This document shows positions 1 through 9,740 of a DNA stretch of 64,000 bases, piece after piece (positions within the stretch are counted from its first letter, which is position 1; the number at the start of each line of letters is the position of its first letter). Made by a program: the position numbers and the translations under genes. The notes below the pieces were generated by a model, which worked only from the letters and a program-made list of their open reading frames with translations, was not told the origin of the DNA and ran no database searches. The stretch is from positions 1,860,001-1,924,000 of the forward strand of contig NZ_CP059903.1 of the NCBI RefSeq assembly GCF_014127485.1, given 5' to 3'. Source of the stretch: Nocardioides dongkuii (lineage in GTDB: Bacteria > Actinomycetota > Actinomycetes > Propionibacteriales > Nocardioidaceae).

Positions 1-2
1 GC

Positions 3-53
3 GCGGACCACCGCGTGCACGGCCTCTTCGTGGAACTCGTCAAGCAGTCGTAG
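3..53 (+). CDS. pdxT: Pyridoxal 5'-phosphate synthase glutaminase subunit, C-terminal end only
   Basis: Only the last 16 codons are inside the window. They read ADHRVHGLFVELVKQS followed by TAG, which resembles the usual C-terminus of PdxT, the glutaminase that feeds ammonia to PdxS for vitamin B6 synthesis. The stop lies 12 bases before yebC, and pdxS-pdxT-yebC-ruvCAB is a common actinobacterial order. The call rests on this short tail plus context, so it is tentative. Confidence 0.6.
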   Translation, partial: ADHRVHGLFVELVKQS

Positions 54-65
54 GTAAGGGAGCGC

Positions 66-833
<768 letters not shown>

Positions 834-884
834 GCTCCTCGGTCCCGACCCGCGTGTCGGACGTCGTACGCCGGGGCGCCGGGC

Positions 885-909
885 TAGCGTTGCTCCGAAC
901 ACCTGTTCG
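885..909 (+). promoter_or_regulatory. LexA (SOS) box overlapping the ruvCAB promoter
   Basis: A perfect inverted repeat CGAAC-ACCT-GTTCG lies at 896-909, matching the Gram-positive/actinobacterial LexA operator CGAAC-N4-GTTCG. A TAGCGT hexamer at 885-890 sits just upstream as a plausible -10 box, so LexA bound here would block the start of transcription. The operator ends 15 bases before the ruvC ATG. SOS control of ruvCAB is known in other bacteria; binding here is inferred. Confidence 0.85.
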
Positions 910-924
910 GACGGAAGGCTGCTA

Positions 925-1446
925 ATGCGCGTGCTCGGGATCGACCCCGGCCTGACCCGGTGCGGGATGGGCGTGGTCGAGGGCTCGGTGGGTCGGCCGC
1001 TGACCCTGGTCGACGTCAACGTGCTGCGGACCTCCGCCGACCTGCCCGTCGCCGAGCGGCTGGTGACCATCGAGCGGGGCGTCGACGCCTGGCTCGACGA
1101 GCACCGCCCCGACGCGGTCGCGGTGGAGCGGGTCTTCGCGCGCTCCGACGTCAGCACCGTGATGGGCACCGCCCAGGCGAGCGGCATCGCGCTGGTCTGT
1201 GCCGCGCGGCGCGGGCTGCCGGTCGCGCTCCACACCCCCAGCGAGGTGAAGGCCGCGGTGTCCGGCAACGGCCGGGCCACCAAGCAGCAGGTGGGCGCGA
1301 TGGTCACCCGGATCCTCCGTCTCGACGCTCCGCCCAAGCCCGCGGACGCCGCGGACGCGCTGGCGCTCGCCATCACCCACATCTGGCGGGGCGGCGCCCA
1401 GGCCAGGATCGACGCGGCGGTCGCCGCAGCAAGGAGTCGTCCGTGA
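925..1446 (+). CDS. ruvC: Crossover junction endodeoxyribonuclease RuvC
   Basis: A 173-residue RuvC, the homodimeric nuclease that resolves Holliday junctions made during recombination repair. It begins [14 protein letters not shown]. The four acidic metal-binding residues can be placed at Asp7, Glu68, Asp141 and Asp144, matching the spacing in E. coli RuvC (7, 66, 138, 141). ATG 925 follows GGAAGG at 912-917. The TGA stop shares bases with the GTG of ruvA (GTGA), indicating translational coupling. It is the first gene of ruvC-ruvA-ruvB behind a LexA box. Confidence 0.97.
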   Translation: MRVLGIDPGLTRCGMGVVEGSVGRPLTLVDVNVLRTSADLPVAERLVTIERGVDAWLDEHRPDAVAVERVFARSDVSTVMGTAQASGIALVCAARRGLPVALHTPSEVKAAVSGNGRATKQQVGAMVTRILRLDAPPKPADAADALALAITHIWRGGAQARIDAAVAAARSRP

Positions 1447-2039
1447 TCGCGTTCGTCCGCGGCCAGGTCGAGGCCGTCACCCTGTCCAGCGCGGTGCTGG
1501 AGGTCGGGGGAGTCGGGCTGGAGCTGATGTGCACCCCCGGCACCCTCGCCACGCTGCGCACCGGCAGCCAGGCCACCCTGCCCACGAGCATGGTGGTCCG
1601 CGAGGACTCGCTGACGCTCTTCGGTTTCCTCGACGACGACGAGAAGCAGACCTTCGAGCTGCTGCAGACCGCGTCGGGCGTCGGCCCGAAGCTGGCGCAG
1701 GCGATGCTCGCCGTCCTCAGCCCCGACGACCTGCGACGGGCCGTGACCGGCGAGGACGTCAAGACCCTCACCCGGGTGCCCGGCGTCGGCCAGAAGGGCG
1801 CGCAGCGGATCATCCTCGAGCTCAAGGACCGGCTCGGCGCCCCGATCGGCACCCGGTCCGCCACGCCGCTCCCGGTCCTCGAGCCCTGGCGCGACCAGGT
1901 GCAGCAGGGCCTGGTCGGCCTGGGCTGGTCGACCAAGGACGCCGACCGTGCCGTCGACGCGGTCGCACCCGACGCGGGCGAGGTCCCCGACGTCGCCGCC
2001 CTGCTGCGCGCCGCGCTCCGTGCCCTGAGCCGGGCCTGA
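1443..2039 (+). CDS. ruvA: Holliday junction DNA helicase subunit RuvA
   Basis: A 198-residue RuvA starting at GTG 1443, four bases inside the end of ruvC. The N-terminus [20 protein letters not shown] is the OB-fold domain. The central helix-hairpin-helix region contains [15 protein letters not shown] and [12 protein letters not shown], which bind the junction DNA backbone. The C-terminal 45 residues form the small flexible domain that contacts RuvB. An open frame in the same phase extends upstream to 960, but that stretch is antigenic-looking arginine-rich translation of ruvC in another frame and is not part of the gene. Confidence 0.96.
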   Translation: MIAFVRGQVEAVTLSSAVLEVGGVGLELMCTPGTLATLRTGSQATLPTSMVVREDSLTLFGFLDDDEKQTFELLQTASGVGPKLAQAMLAVLSPDDLRRAVTGEDVKTLTRVPGVGQKGAQRIILELKDRLGAPIGTRSATPLPVLEPWRDQVQQGLVGLGWSTKDADRAVDAVAPDAGEVPDVAALLRAALRALSRA

Positions 2040-2049
2040 GGTCGTCGCG

Positions 2050-3120
2050 ATGCCCTTCCACGAGGACGACCTCGAGGTCGCCGAGAGCGGCCACCTTCAG
2101 TCGCTGACCGCCGCCGAGGCGGAGGGCGACGAGCGCGCCGTCGAGGCGGCGCTGCGTCCGCGCACCCTCGACGAGGTCGTGGGGCAGACGCGGGTCCGGG
2201 CCCAGCTCGGCCTGGTGCTGGAGGCGGCGCGGCGACGCGGCCGCGCCCCCGACCACGTCCTGCTCTCCGGTCCGCCCGGCCTGGGCAAGACGACGCTGGC
2301 GATGATCATCGCGGCCGAGATGTCCACGCCGCTGCGGCTGACCAGCGGCCCCGCGATCACCCACGCGGGCGACCTCGCCGCGATCCTCTCGGGCATGAAC
2401 GAGGGCGACGTCCTCTTCGTCGACGAGATCCACCGGATGTCGCGTCCCGCCGAGGAGATGCTCTACATGGCGATGGAGGACTTCCGGGTCGACGTCATCA
2501 TCGGCAAGGGCCCCGGCGCGACCGCCATCCCGCTCGAGATCCCGCCGTTCACGCTCGTCGGCGCCACGACGCGCGCCGGCCTCCTGCCCGGCCCGCTGCG
2601 CGACCGGTTCGGGTTCACCGGCCACCTCGAGTTCTACGAGCCGCACGAGCTCGACCTGATCGTGCACCGCTCGGCCGGGCTGCTCGGCGTCGAGCTGCGC
2701 GCCGACGGCGCGGCCGAGATCGCCGGCCGGTCCCGCGGCACGCCGCGGATCGCCAACAGGCTGCTGCGCCGGGTCCGCGACTACGCGCAGGTCCGCGCCG
2801 ACGGCATCGTCACGCTCCCGGTCGCCGAAGCCGCGCTCGACCTGTACGAGGTCGACCGGCTCGGGCTGGACCGCCTCGACCGCGCGGTCATCGACGTCCT
2901 GTGCCGCCGGTTCGGCGGTGGCCCGGTCGGCGTCTCCACCCTCGCGGTCGCCGTGGGGGAGGAGCGCGAGACCGTCGAGGAGGTCGCCGAGCCGTTCCTC
3001 GTCCGGCTGGGCTTCCTCGCCCGCACCCCCCGGGGCCGGATCGCCACCCCCGCCGCCTGGGCGCACCTCGGCCTCGCCCCGCCGGCGCCCCCCGCCGACG
3101 CCGCGCTGTTCGACGACTGA
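2050..3120 (+). CDS. ruvB: Holliday junction branch migration ATPase RuvB
   Basis: A 356-residue AAA+ motor that drives branch migration with RuvA. The Walker A motif GPPGLGKTT is at residues 74-82, the Walker B motif DEIH at 125-128, a sensor-type GATTRAGLL follows, and the C-terminal winged helix is present ([17 protein letters not shown]). It starts at ATG 2050, 10 bases after ruvA, so ruvCAB is one transcription unit. Length and motifs are canonical. Confidence 0.97.
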   Translation: MPFHEDDLEVAESGHLQSLTAAEAEGDERAVEAALRPRTLDEVVGQTRVRAQLGLVLEAARRRGRAPDHVLLSGPPGLGKTTLAMIIAAEMSTPLRLTSGPAITHAGDLAAILSGMNEGDVLFVDEIHRMSRPAEEMLYMAMEDFRVDVIIGKGPGATAIPLEIPPFTLVGATTRAGLLPGPLRDRFGFTGHLEFYEPHELDLIVHRSAGLLGVELRADGAAEIAGRSRGTPRIANRLLRRVRDYAQVRADGIVTLPVAEAALDLYEVDRLGLDRLDRAVIDVLCRRFGGGPVGVSTLAVAVGEERETVEEVAEPFLVRLGFLARTPRGRIATPAAWAHLGLAPPAPPADAALFDD

Positions 3121-3162
3121 CCGGCCGGCTGGGCGGGTCGTCGCCCGGGGCTCGCCGCGCCC

Positions 3163-3276
3163 GGGACGTCATACGAACTGGTCCCGATGAGCGCCACGTC
3201 GTACGACGTCCGGCGCGACGTCCGGCGGGACGTCAGACGCCCCGGTGCCCACCGCAGCCACCTCGTATGACGTCTG
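3163..3276. repeat. Pair of 50-bp imperfect palindromes (copies 1 and 2)
   Basis: Two 50-base units lie in tandem at 3163-3212 and 3227-3276, separated by 14 bases. Each has a left arm like GGGACGTCATACGA and a right arm like TCGTAYGACGTCYG enclosing about 22 variable bases. The same 50-base architecture occurs twice more at 39875-39976. The pair occupies the gap between ruvB and the yajC promoter (TATGCT at 3291-3296). No coding sequence is apparent. A terminator, protein-binding or mobile palindrome function is possible. Confidence 0.8.
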
Positions 3277-3365
3277 GTGGCTCCGCACGGTTATGCTTTC
3301 CCGTCGGTCGGCCCGCCCGTCATGTGGCTGGGTGACCTTCCCCCTTCTTCTGGAGAGGCTTCGTC

Positions 3366-3656
3366 GTGCAAGAGATCGTCGGCTTCCTGCCGATCATCGG
3401 TATCGCGCTGCTGTTCTGGCTGCTGATCATCCGCCCCGCCAGCAAGCGGCAGCGGGAACTCAGCACCATGCAACAGTCGTTGGAGGTCGGGGACGAGGTC
3501 ATGCTGACCTCGGGCGTCTTCGCCTCCGTCGAGGAGATCGCGGACGACTACCTCCGAGTCGAGATCGCCGACGGTGTGACCATCAAGGTTGTGCGCGGCG
3601 CCGTCGGCTCGATCATCCAGCAGCCGCTCGTCGACGACGAGCCCGAGGAGATCTGA
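3366..3656 (+). CDS. yajC: Preprotein translocase subunit YajC
   Basis: A 96-residue YajC, a single-span membrane protein that associates with SecDF. Residues 5-23 (VGFLPIIGIALLFWLLIIR type) form the membrane segment. The cytoplasmic part has the typical LEVGDEVMLTSGVFASVEEI motif. The GTG start at 3366 has a strong GGAGAGG site at 3352-3358. A probable -10 box TATGCT is at 3291-3296, overlapping the edge of the palindromic repeat, so yajC-secD-secF probably has its own promoter rather than reading through from ruvB. Confidence 0.95.
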   Translation: MQEIVGFLPIIGIALLFWLLIIRPASKRQRELSTMQQSLEVGDEVMLTSGVFASVEEIADDYLRVEIADGVTIKVVRGAVGSIIQQPLVDDEPEEI

Positions 3657-3657
3657 C

Positions 3658-5418
3658 ATGGCCCGTTCGTCCGCCGCCCGCCCGGGACGCACCCTCGTGG
3701 TGTTCTTCGTGGGCGTGGCGATCCTCTTCGGGCTCGTGGCCCTGGCGGGGAACTGGAAGCCCGCGCTGGGTCTCGACCTCGAGGGTGGTGCCCGGATCAC
3801 GCTGACCGCCGAGGGCGACCCGGACGAGGAGAGCCTCGAGGAGGCGCGCGAGATCATCGACCAGCGCGTCAACGGCACCGGTGTCACCGAGGCGGACGTG
3901 ACGGTGCAGGGCGGCCGCTTCATCGTCGTCGAGGTCCCCGGCGACGTCGAGAACCGACGTCAGCTCGAGGAGACCGTCAAGCGCCAGGCACAGATGCGCT
4001 TCCGGCTCGTGGCCTGCTCCGACGTCGACGGCCGCTGCGCCACCGGCGCCACCGACCCGGGCCTGGGCGTCGACCCGAACACACTCACCCCGCCGGCCTC
4101 GGAGGCCCCGCAGAACCCCCAGGGCAACAAGGGGAACAAGGGCAACAAGGGCAACAACCGCCCCGCCGTCGGCTTCGCCGACGAGACGCCGGCCCCGGCC
4201 GAGGAGCCCAGCGACGCGCCGAGCGAGGCACCCGCCGAGGGTGGCTCCGAGGCGCCCGCCGACGCGCCGTCCGGCTCGCCGCAGGTGCCCGCGTACGACG
4301 GCCCGACGAGCGGCCAGACCGAGGAGCTGCTCGCCTGGCAGGACGCCCCCGACCAGGCGTCGATCGAGGCGTTCAACGCCTTCACGTGCCCCGAAGACGG
4401 TGCGCCCGCGATGGTCAACGACGACCCCGACAGCCCGCTGGTCACCTGCGAGTACGACCCGGAGACCGGGCAGAGCATCAAGTACCTGCTCTCCCCGGCC
4501 GCGATCGAGGGCACCGACCTCGACTCGGCCTCGCACGGCATCCCGCAGGGCCAGGCCGAGTGGATCGTCTCCCTCGAGATCGGCGGCAAGGGCGAGGACG
4601 CGTTCGACACCATCTCGCAGCGGCTGACCGGCAGCGAGAAGCAGTTCGCGATCGTCCTCGACGGCCAGGTCATCTCGGCGCCGACCATGGAGAGCCGCAT
4701 CTCCAACGGGCAGGCCCAGATCTCCGGCAACTTCACCGAGGCCTCGGCCGAGAGCCTGGCCACCAGCCTGAAGTTCGGCGCGCTGCCGATCGCCTTCCAG
4801 CCCGACGTGACCGTCGAGGACATCGGTCCCTCGCTGGCCGGCGACCAGCTCACCGCCGGCCTCTGGGCGGGCGCCTTCGGCCTCGGCCTCGTGATGCTCT
4901 ACTGCCTGCTCTACTACCGCGGCCTCGGCCTCGTGGTGGTGGCCTCGCTCGCGGTCGCGGCGGCGATCACCTACGCGATGGTCCTGCTGCTGAGCGAGAC
5001 GGCCGGCTTCACGCTGACCCTGCCGGGTATCGCGGGGTTCATCATCGCGGTGGGTGTCACCGCCGACTCCTTCATCATCTTCTTCGAGCGCATCCGTGAC
5101 GAGATGCGCGACGGGAAGTCGATGCGGGTGGCGGTCGAGTCCGGCTGGCGCCGGGCCAAGGTGACCCGGCTGGCGGCGAACGTGGTGTCGCTGCTCTCCG
5201 CGGCGGTGCTCTACATCTTCGCCACCGGCGTCGTGAAGGGCTTCGGCTTCGCGCTGGGCCTCTCCACGCTGATCGACCTCGCGGTGCTGTTCTGGTTCAC
5301 GAAGCCGATGGTCTCGTGGCTGGCGCAGTTCCGGTTCTTCAACGGCGGCGGAAGGCTCTCCGGCCTGAGCGAAGAGACGCTCGGCATGGAAGCCGTCCCG
5401 GCAGGAGGCAAGGCCTGA
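3658..5418 (+). CDS. secD: Protein translocase subunit SecD
   Basis: A 586-residue SecD, the large half of the proton-driven SecDF pump that completes export through SecYEG. It has an N-terminal membrane segment (residues about 13-30), the LGLDLEGGARITL motif near 38-50, a periplasmic P1 region, and the six-helix block beginning around residue 402, including GITADSFIIFFERIRDE-like sequence. ATG 3658 is one base after the yajC stop; an in-frame start at 3589 overlaps yajC and was not used. Residues about 155-210 are a low-complexity NKG repeat followed by an acidic Pro/Ala/Glu stretch in the periplasmic domain. It overlaps secF by three bases. Confidence 0.96.
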   Translation: MARSSAARPGRTLVVFFVGVAILFGLVALAGNWKPALGLDLEGGARITLTAEGDPDEESLEEAREIIDQRVNGTGVTEADVTVQGGRFIVVEVPGDVENRRQLEETVKRQAQMRFRLVACSDVDGRCATGATDPGLGVDPNTLTPPASEAPQNPQGNKGNKGNKGNNRPAVGFADETPAPAEEPSDAPSEAPAEGGSEAPADAPSGSPQVPAYDGPTSGQTEELLAWQDAPDQASIEAFNAFTCPEDGAPAMVNDDPDSPLVTCEYDPETGQSIKYLLSPAAIEGTDLDSASHGIPQGQAEWIVSLEIGGKGEDAFDTISQRLTGSEKQFAIVLDGQVISAPTMESRISNGQAQISGNFTEASAESLATSLKFGALPIAFQPDVTVEDIGPSLAGDQLTAGLWAGAFGLGLVMLYCLLYYRGLGLVVVASLAVAAAITYAMVLLLSETAGFTLTLPGIAGFIIAVGVTADSFIIFFERIRDEMRDGKSMRVAVESGWRRAKVTRLAANVVSLLSAAVLYIFATGVVKGFGFALGLSTLIDLAVLFWFTKPMVSWLAQFRFFNGGGRLSGLSEETLGMEAVPAGGKA

Positions 5419-6659
5419 TGGGCAAGTTCTCGCGGTACGGCAACGAGTTGTACACCGGTCGCCGGTCGATCGACTTCGTCGGTCGCCGGGGCCTCTGGTA
5501 CGCCGTCACGCTGGCCGTCGTGGCCGTCGCGGTGGCGATCATCTTCCTCAAGGGCCTCAACTTCGGCGTCGAGTTCACCGGCGGCACCCAGTTCCGGGTG
5601 CCGCTGGCCAGCGCCGAGGTGACCCAGGACAACGCCGACGAGCTGCGCGACGCGATCGCCGACGCCGAGATCGAGGGCGTCGACAACCCGAACGTCACCA
5701 CCGAGGGCACCAAGGCGATCGTGGTCGAGGTCGGGGAGCTCGACGCCGAGCGCAGTGACGCGGTCGCGGCCATCATCGAGGACACCGTCCCGGCGTCCGG
5801 GGACCTCTCCCTGTCCGAGATCGGGGCGAGCTGGGGCGAGGAGGTCGCCAAGCGCGCCCTCCTCGGCGTCGGGGTCTTCCTGATCCTGGTGATGCTGTTC
5901 ATCTGGGCCTACTTCCGTGAGTGGAAGATGTCCGTCGCGGCGCTGGTCGCGCTGGCCCACGACATCGTCATCACCATCGGCATCTACGCCCTCTCCGGCT
6001 TCCCGGTGACGCCGTCGGCGGTGACCGGCCTGCTCGCCATCCTGGGCTTCTCGCTGTACGACACGGTCGTGGTCTTCGACAAGGTCCGCGAGAACACCCA
6101 CGAGCTGCGCAAGTCCGGCCAGACGTACGCCGAGGCGGCCAACCTCGCGGTCAACCAGACGCTGGTGCGCTCGATCAACACCGGCATCGTGGCGCTGATC
6201 CCGATCGGCGCGATCCTCTACGTCAGCGCCGTCCAGCTGGGCGCGAGCTCGCTGCAGGACCTCGCGCTCGCGCAGTTCGTCGGCATGGCCGTCGGCATCT
6301 ACTCCTCGGTGCTGCTCGCGCCCCGCGTGCTGGTGCACCTCAAGGGCCGCGAGGCCAGCGTCCAGCTCGCCGACAAGCGGGCCCGGTCGCGGGCGAAGGC
6401 CTCGGCCGACCGCTACGCGTCGGTCCCGGCGTTCACCGAGGACCTGCCGGTCCACGACGAGCCCGGTGCCGCCGGCGCCGACCTCGGGGACGACGAGCCC
6501 GGTGCGCCGGTCTCCCGCCCGATGGCGCCGCCGCGCGCCGCGGAGGCCTCCGGACGCGGCCGCGTCGTCCCCGCCCCGAAGGGTGCCACCCGCTCCAGCG
6601 GCGCCTCCGGACGTGAGCAGCCGACCCGGGAGACGCGCTCCAAGCGCGGCAAGAAGTGA
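5418..6659 (+). CDS. secF: Protein translocase subunit SecF
   Basis: A 413-residue SecF, partner of SecD. The N-terminus has a membrane span followed by GLNFGVEFTGGTQFRV, the SecF counterpart of the SecD motif. The C-terminal five spans include SLYDTVVVFDKVRENTHELRK, the conserved SecF loop. ATG 5418 overlaps the secD TGA (TGATG). After the last span there is a hydrophilic tail of about 100 residues rich in Ala, Pro, Arg and Lys that ends SKRGKK, longer than in E. coli but common in actinobacteria. It is probably cytoplasmic. Confidence 0.96.
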   Translation: MGKFSRYGNELYTGRRSIDFVGRRGLWYAVTLAVVAVAVAIIFLKGLNFGVEFTGGTQFRVPLASAEVTQDNADELRDAIADAEIEGVDNPNVTTEGTKAIVVEVGELDAERSDAVAAIIEDTVPASGDLSLSEIGASWGEEVAKRALLGVGVFLILVMLFIWAYFREWKMSVAALVALAHDIVITIGIYALSGFPVTPSAVTGLLAILGFSLYDTVVVFDKVRENTHELRKSGQTYAEAANLAVNQTLVRSINTGIVALIPIGAILYVSAVQLGASSLQDLALAQFVGMAVGIYSSVLLAPRVLVHLKGREASVQLADKRARSRAKASADRYASVPAFTEDLPVHDEPGAAGADLGDDEPGAPVSRPMAPPRAAEASGRGRVVPAPKGATRSSGASGREQPTRETRSKRGKK

Positions 6660-7225
6660 GCGTGGCCTCGGGAGCCACGCACGCCCAGGACGTCGCCCGC
6701 GAGGCGCTCGAGCGCCTGGTCGTCGACGTGCCCGACTTCCCCGAGCCCGGGGTGGTGTTCAAGGACATCACCCCGGTCCTGGCGGACCACACCGGGTTCA
6801 CCGCGGTCGTCCGCGCCCTCGCGGACGTCGGTCGTGCGGCCGACGGCACCGTCGTCGTCGACAAGGTCGTCGGCATGGAGGCCCGCGGGTTCATCCTGGG
6901 CGCGCCGGTGGCGCTCGCGCTCGGCACCGGGTTCGTCCCGGTGCGCAAGCCGGGCAAGCTGCCGAGGGAGACCCACCGGGTCTCCTACGACCTCGAGTAC
7001 GCGTCGACGTCGCTGGAGATGCACCGCGACGCGATCGCGCCTGGCGACCGGGTCCTGCTCGTCGACGACGTGCTCGCGACCGGCGGCACGGCCCGCGCCG
7101 CCCACGAGCTCGTCGAGAGCTGCGGCGGCACCGTCACCGGTCTCGCCGTGCTGATGGAGCTCTCGTTCCTGCCGGGGCGCGCCACCGTCGGCGACCTGCC
7201 GGTCACCAGCCTGCTCGCTGTCTGA
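6656..7225 (+). CDS. apt: Adenine phosphoribosyltransferase
   Basis: A 189-residue APRT that makes AMP from adenine and PRPP. Family features are PDFPEPGVVFKDITPVLAD near the N-terminus and the PRPP-binding loop VLLVDDVLATGGTARAAHEL near residues 130-150. GTG 6656 overlaps the secF stop; an in-frame GTG at 6662 is an alternative. The secF-apt-rel order is widespread in actinobacteria and joins purine salvage with nucleotide-based stress signalling. Confidence 0.95.
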   Translation: MSVASGATHAQDVAREALERLVVDVPDFPEPGVVFKDITPVLADHTGFTAVVRALADVGRAADGTVVVDKVVGMEARGFILGAPVALALGTGFVPVRKPGKLPRETHRVSYDLEYASTSLEMHRDAIAPGDRVLLVDDVLATGGTARAAHELVESCGGTVTGLAVLMELSFLPGRATVGDLPVTSLLAV

Positions 7226-7232
7226 CGATGCC

Positions 7233-7238
7233 TAGACT
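7233..7238 (+). promoter_or_regulatory. -10 box for a leaderless rel transcript
   Basis: TAGACT matches the actinobacterial -10 consensus TANNNT and lies six bases before the rel GTG at 7245. That spacing predicts transcription starting at or next to the start codon. No ribosome site separates the two, which supports leaderless translation. Confidence 0.6.
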
Positions 7239-7244
7239 GTTCTG

Positions 7245-9716
7245 GTGACCGAGGGACGCACGGCTCCGCCCGACGGCACCGGCACGCCCACCGAGGCCCC
7301 GGCCGCCGCGACCTCGCCCGTGGAGCCCGCCGCGCCGACGAGGCCGAAGGCACCGAAGGCACCGAAGGGACCGGTGAAGGCGCCGCCCCGGGACGTCGCG
7401 ACGCCCCCGGCACAGCCGGCGGCGCGGACGCCGCTGGAGCTGCCGTCCGAGCCGCGTCCGGAGCACGCGCCGCCCGGGCGCAGCATGCGCGCGCGCCTCG
7501 CCCGGATGGGCACCCGCAGCCAGCCCGGGAACCCCGTGCTCGAGCCGCTGTTCCGCTCGGTCCGCGCGAACCACCCGAAGGCCGACCTCGCGCTGCTCGA
7601 GCGGGCGTACCTCACCGCCGAGAAGATGCACGGCACCCAGATGCGCAAGAGCGGTGACCCCTACATCACCCACCCGCTCGCGGTCACCACCATCCTCGCC
7701 GACATCGGCATGACCGAGCCGACGCTGGTGGCCTCGCTGCTCCACGACACGGTCGAGGACACGCCGTACACGCTCGACCAGGTGCGTGCCGACTTCGGCG
7801 ACGAGGTCGCGAGGCTGGTCGACGGGGTGACCAAGCTGGACAAGGTCCGGTACGGCGAGACCGCCGAGGCCGAGACCATCCGCAAGATGATCGTCGCGAT
7901 GTCGCGCGACATCCGGGTGCTGGTCATCAAGCTCGCCGACCGGCTGCACAACATGCGGACCCTGCGGTACGTCAAGCAGGAGACCCAGGAGCGCAAGGCC
8001 CGCGAGACCCTCGACATCTACGCGCCGCTGGCCCACCGGCTGGGCATGAACACCCTCAAGTGGGAGCTCGAGGACCTCGCGTTCGCGACCCTGCACCCCA
8101 AGATCTACGACGAGATCGTCCGGATGGTCGCCGAGCGCGCGCCCTCGCGCGACCAGTTCCTCGCCGAGGTGATCGCCCAGGTCGAGCAGGACCTGCGCGA
8201 GGCCAAGATCAAGGCGAAGGTCACCGGCCGACCCAAGCACTACTACTCGATCTACCAGAAGATGATCGTCGGCGGCCGGGAGTTCTCCGACATCTACGAC
8301 CTGGTCGGCATCCGGATCCTCGTCGAGGACGACCGCGACTGCTACAGCGTCCTCGGCGTGCTCCACTCGCGCTGGAACCCGGTCCTCGGCCGGTTCAAGG
8401 ACTACGTCGCGATGCCGAAGTTCAACATGTACCAGTCGCTGCACACGACGGTCATCGGCCCGCAGGGCAAGCCGGTCGAGCTGCAGATCCGCACCTTCGC
8501 CCAGCACCGCCGGGCCGAGTACGGCGTCGCCGCCCACTGGAAGTACAAGGAGTCCGGCCGCGCCGGCGTCGACACCGAGCAGCGCGGCGACCTCGACGAC
8601 ATGACCTGGGTCCGGCAGCTGCTGGACTGGCAGAGCGAGGTCGAGGACCCGGGCGAGTTCCTGGAGTCGCTGCGCTTCGAGATCAACCGCGCCGAGACCT
8701 ACGTCTTCACCCCACGCGGCGACGTGATCGCGCTGCCCTCGGGGGCCACCCCGGTCGACTTCGCGTACGCCGTGCACACCGAGGTCGGTCACCACACCAT
8801 CGGCGCCCGGGTCAACGGCCGGCTGGTGCCGCTGGAGTCGACGCTGGAGAACGGCGACGTGGTCGAGGTCTTCACCTCCAAGTCGCCGACCGCCGCGCCG
8901 TCGCAGGACTGGCTGAGCTTCGTGAAGTCGCCGCGCGCCCGCTCCAAGATCCGGCAGTGGTTCACCAAGGAGCGGCGCGAGGAGGCCATCGAGCAGGGCA
9001 AGGAGCAGATCGCCCGGCTGATGCGCAAGGAGGGCCTGCCCCTCAAGCGGCTGATGTCCCACGAGTCGCTCACCCTCGCCGCCCGCCACTTCCACCACGC
9101 CGACGTCTCGGCGCTGTACGCCGCTGTCGGCGAGGGCAACCTGTCCGCGCAGGCCGTCGTACGCCGGGTGATCGAGGAGCACGGCGGCAGTGACAGCGCG
9201 CAGGAGGACCTCGCCGAGGCCGTGACCATCACCGGCCGCCGGGGTCGCACGAGGGCCACCGCCGCCGGCGACTCGGGCGTCATCGTCAAGGGCGCGCCCG
9301 ACGTGTGGGTCAAGCTCGCGAAGTGCTGCACCCCGGTGCCGCCCGACGCGATCCTCGGCTTCGTCACCAAGGGCGGGGGAGTCTCGGTGCACCGCCAGGA
9401 CTGCACCAACGCCGCGAGCCTGCATTCCCAGCCGGAGAAGCTGCTCGAGGTCGAGTGGGCGCCGACCGGCCAGTCGACGTTCCTGGTCAACATCCAGGTC
9501 GAGGCGCTGGACCGCAACCGGCTGCTCTCGGACATCACCATGGTGCTCTCCGACGCCCACGTGAACATCCTCAGCGCCAGCCTGTCGACCACCCGCGACC
9601 GTGTCGCCAAGACCCGGTTCACCTTCGAGATGGCCGAGGCCAAGCACCTCGACAACGTGCTCCGCGCCGTCCGCGGCGTCCCCGGCGTCTTCGACGCCTA
9701 CCGCGTCACGCAGTAG
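7245..9716 (+). CDS. Bifunctional (p)ppGpp synthetase/hydrolase (RelA/SpoT homologue)
   Basis: An 823-residue long RSH enzyme that makes and degrades the stringent-response alarmone. After a Pro/Ala-rich N-terminal extension of about 85 residues comes the HD hydrolase domain (HDTVEDT from His167), then the synthetase domain ([13 protein letters not shown] and [14 protein letters not shown]), a TGS domain ([20 protein letters not shown]), the zinc-finger-like region with KCCTPVP, and a C-terminal ACT domain ([14 protein letters not shown]). Both catalytic domains look intact. GTG 7245 is supported by the close -10 box. The gene downstream in many relatives, a peptidyl-prolyl isomerase, is absent; a repeat array follows instead. 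Confidence 0.95.
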   Translation: MTEGRTAPPDGTGTPTEAPAAATSPVEPAAPTRPKAPKAPKGPVKAPPRDVATPPAQPAARTPLELPSEPRPEHAPPGRSMRARLARMGTRSQPGNPVLEPLFRSVRANHPKADLALLERAYLTAEKMHGTQMRKSGDPYITHPLAVTTILADIGMTEPTLVASLLHDTVEDTPYTLDQVRADFGDEVARLVDGVTKLDKVRYGETAEAETIRKMIVAMSRDIRVLVIKLADRLHNMRTLRYVKQETQERKARETLDIYAPLAHRLGMNTLKWELEDLAFATLHPKIYDEIVRMVAERAPSRDQFLAEVIAQVEQDLREAKIKAKVTGRPKHYYSIYQKMIVGGREFSDIYDLVGIRILVEDDRDCYSVLGVLHSRWNPVLGRFKDYVAMPKFNMYQSLHTTVIGPQGKPVELQIRTFAQHRRAEYGVAAHWKYKESGRAGVDTEQRGDLDDMTWVRQLLDWQSEVEDPGEFLESLRFEINRAETYVFTPRGDVIALPSGATPVDFAYAVHTEVGHHTIGARVNGRLVPLESTLENGDVVEVFTSKSPTAAPSQDWLSFVKSPRARSKIRQWFTKERREEAIEQGKEQIARLMRKEGLPLKRLMSHESLTLAARHFHHADVSALYAAVGEGNLSAQAVVRRVIEEHGGSDSAQEDLAEAVTITGRRGRTRATAAGDSGVIVKGAPDVWVKLAKCCTPVPPDAILGFVTKGGGVSVHRQDCTNAASLHSQPEKLLEVEWAPTGQSTFLVNIQVEALDRNRLLSDITMVLSDAHVNILSASLSTTRDRVAKTRFTFEMAEAKHLDNVLRAVRGVPGVFDAYRVTQ

Positions 9717-9740
9717 GCGCGCCTGGCGCGGCGCGTGGGG

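Noticed and set aside
3589..3657. Upstream start for secD
   Set aside because: It overlaps yajC in another frame and adds Ser/Arg-rich sequence with no family support; ATG 3658 directly precedes the SecD signal-anchor.
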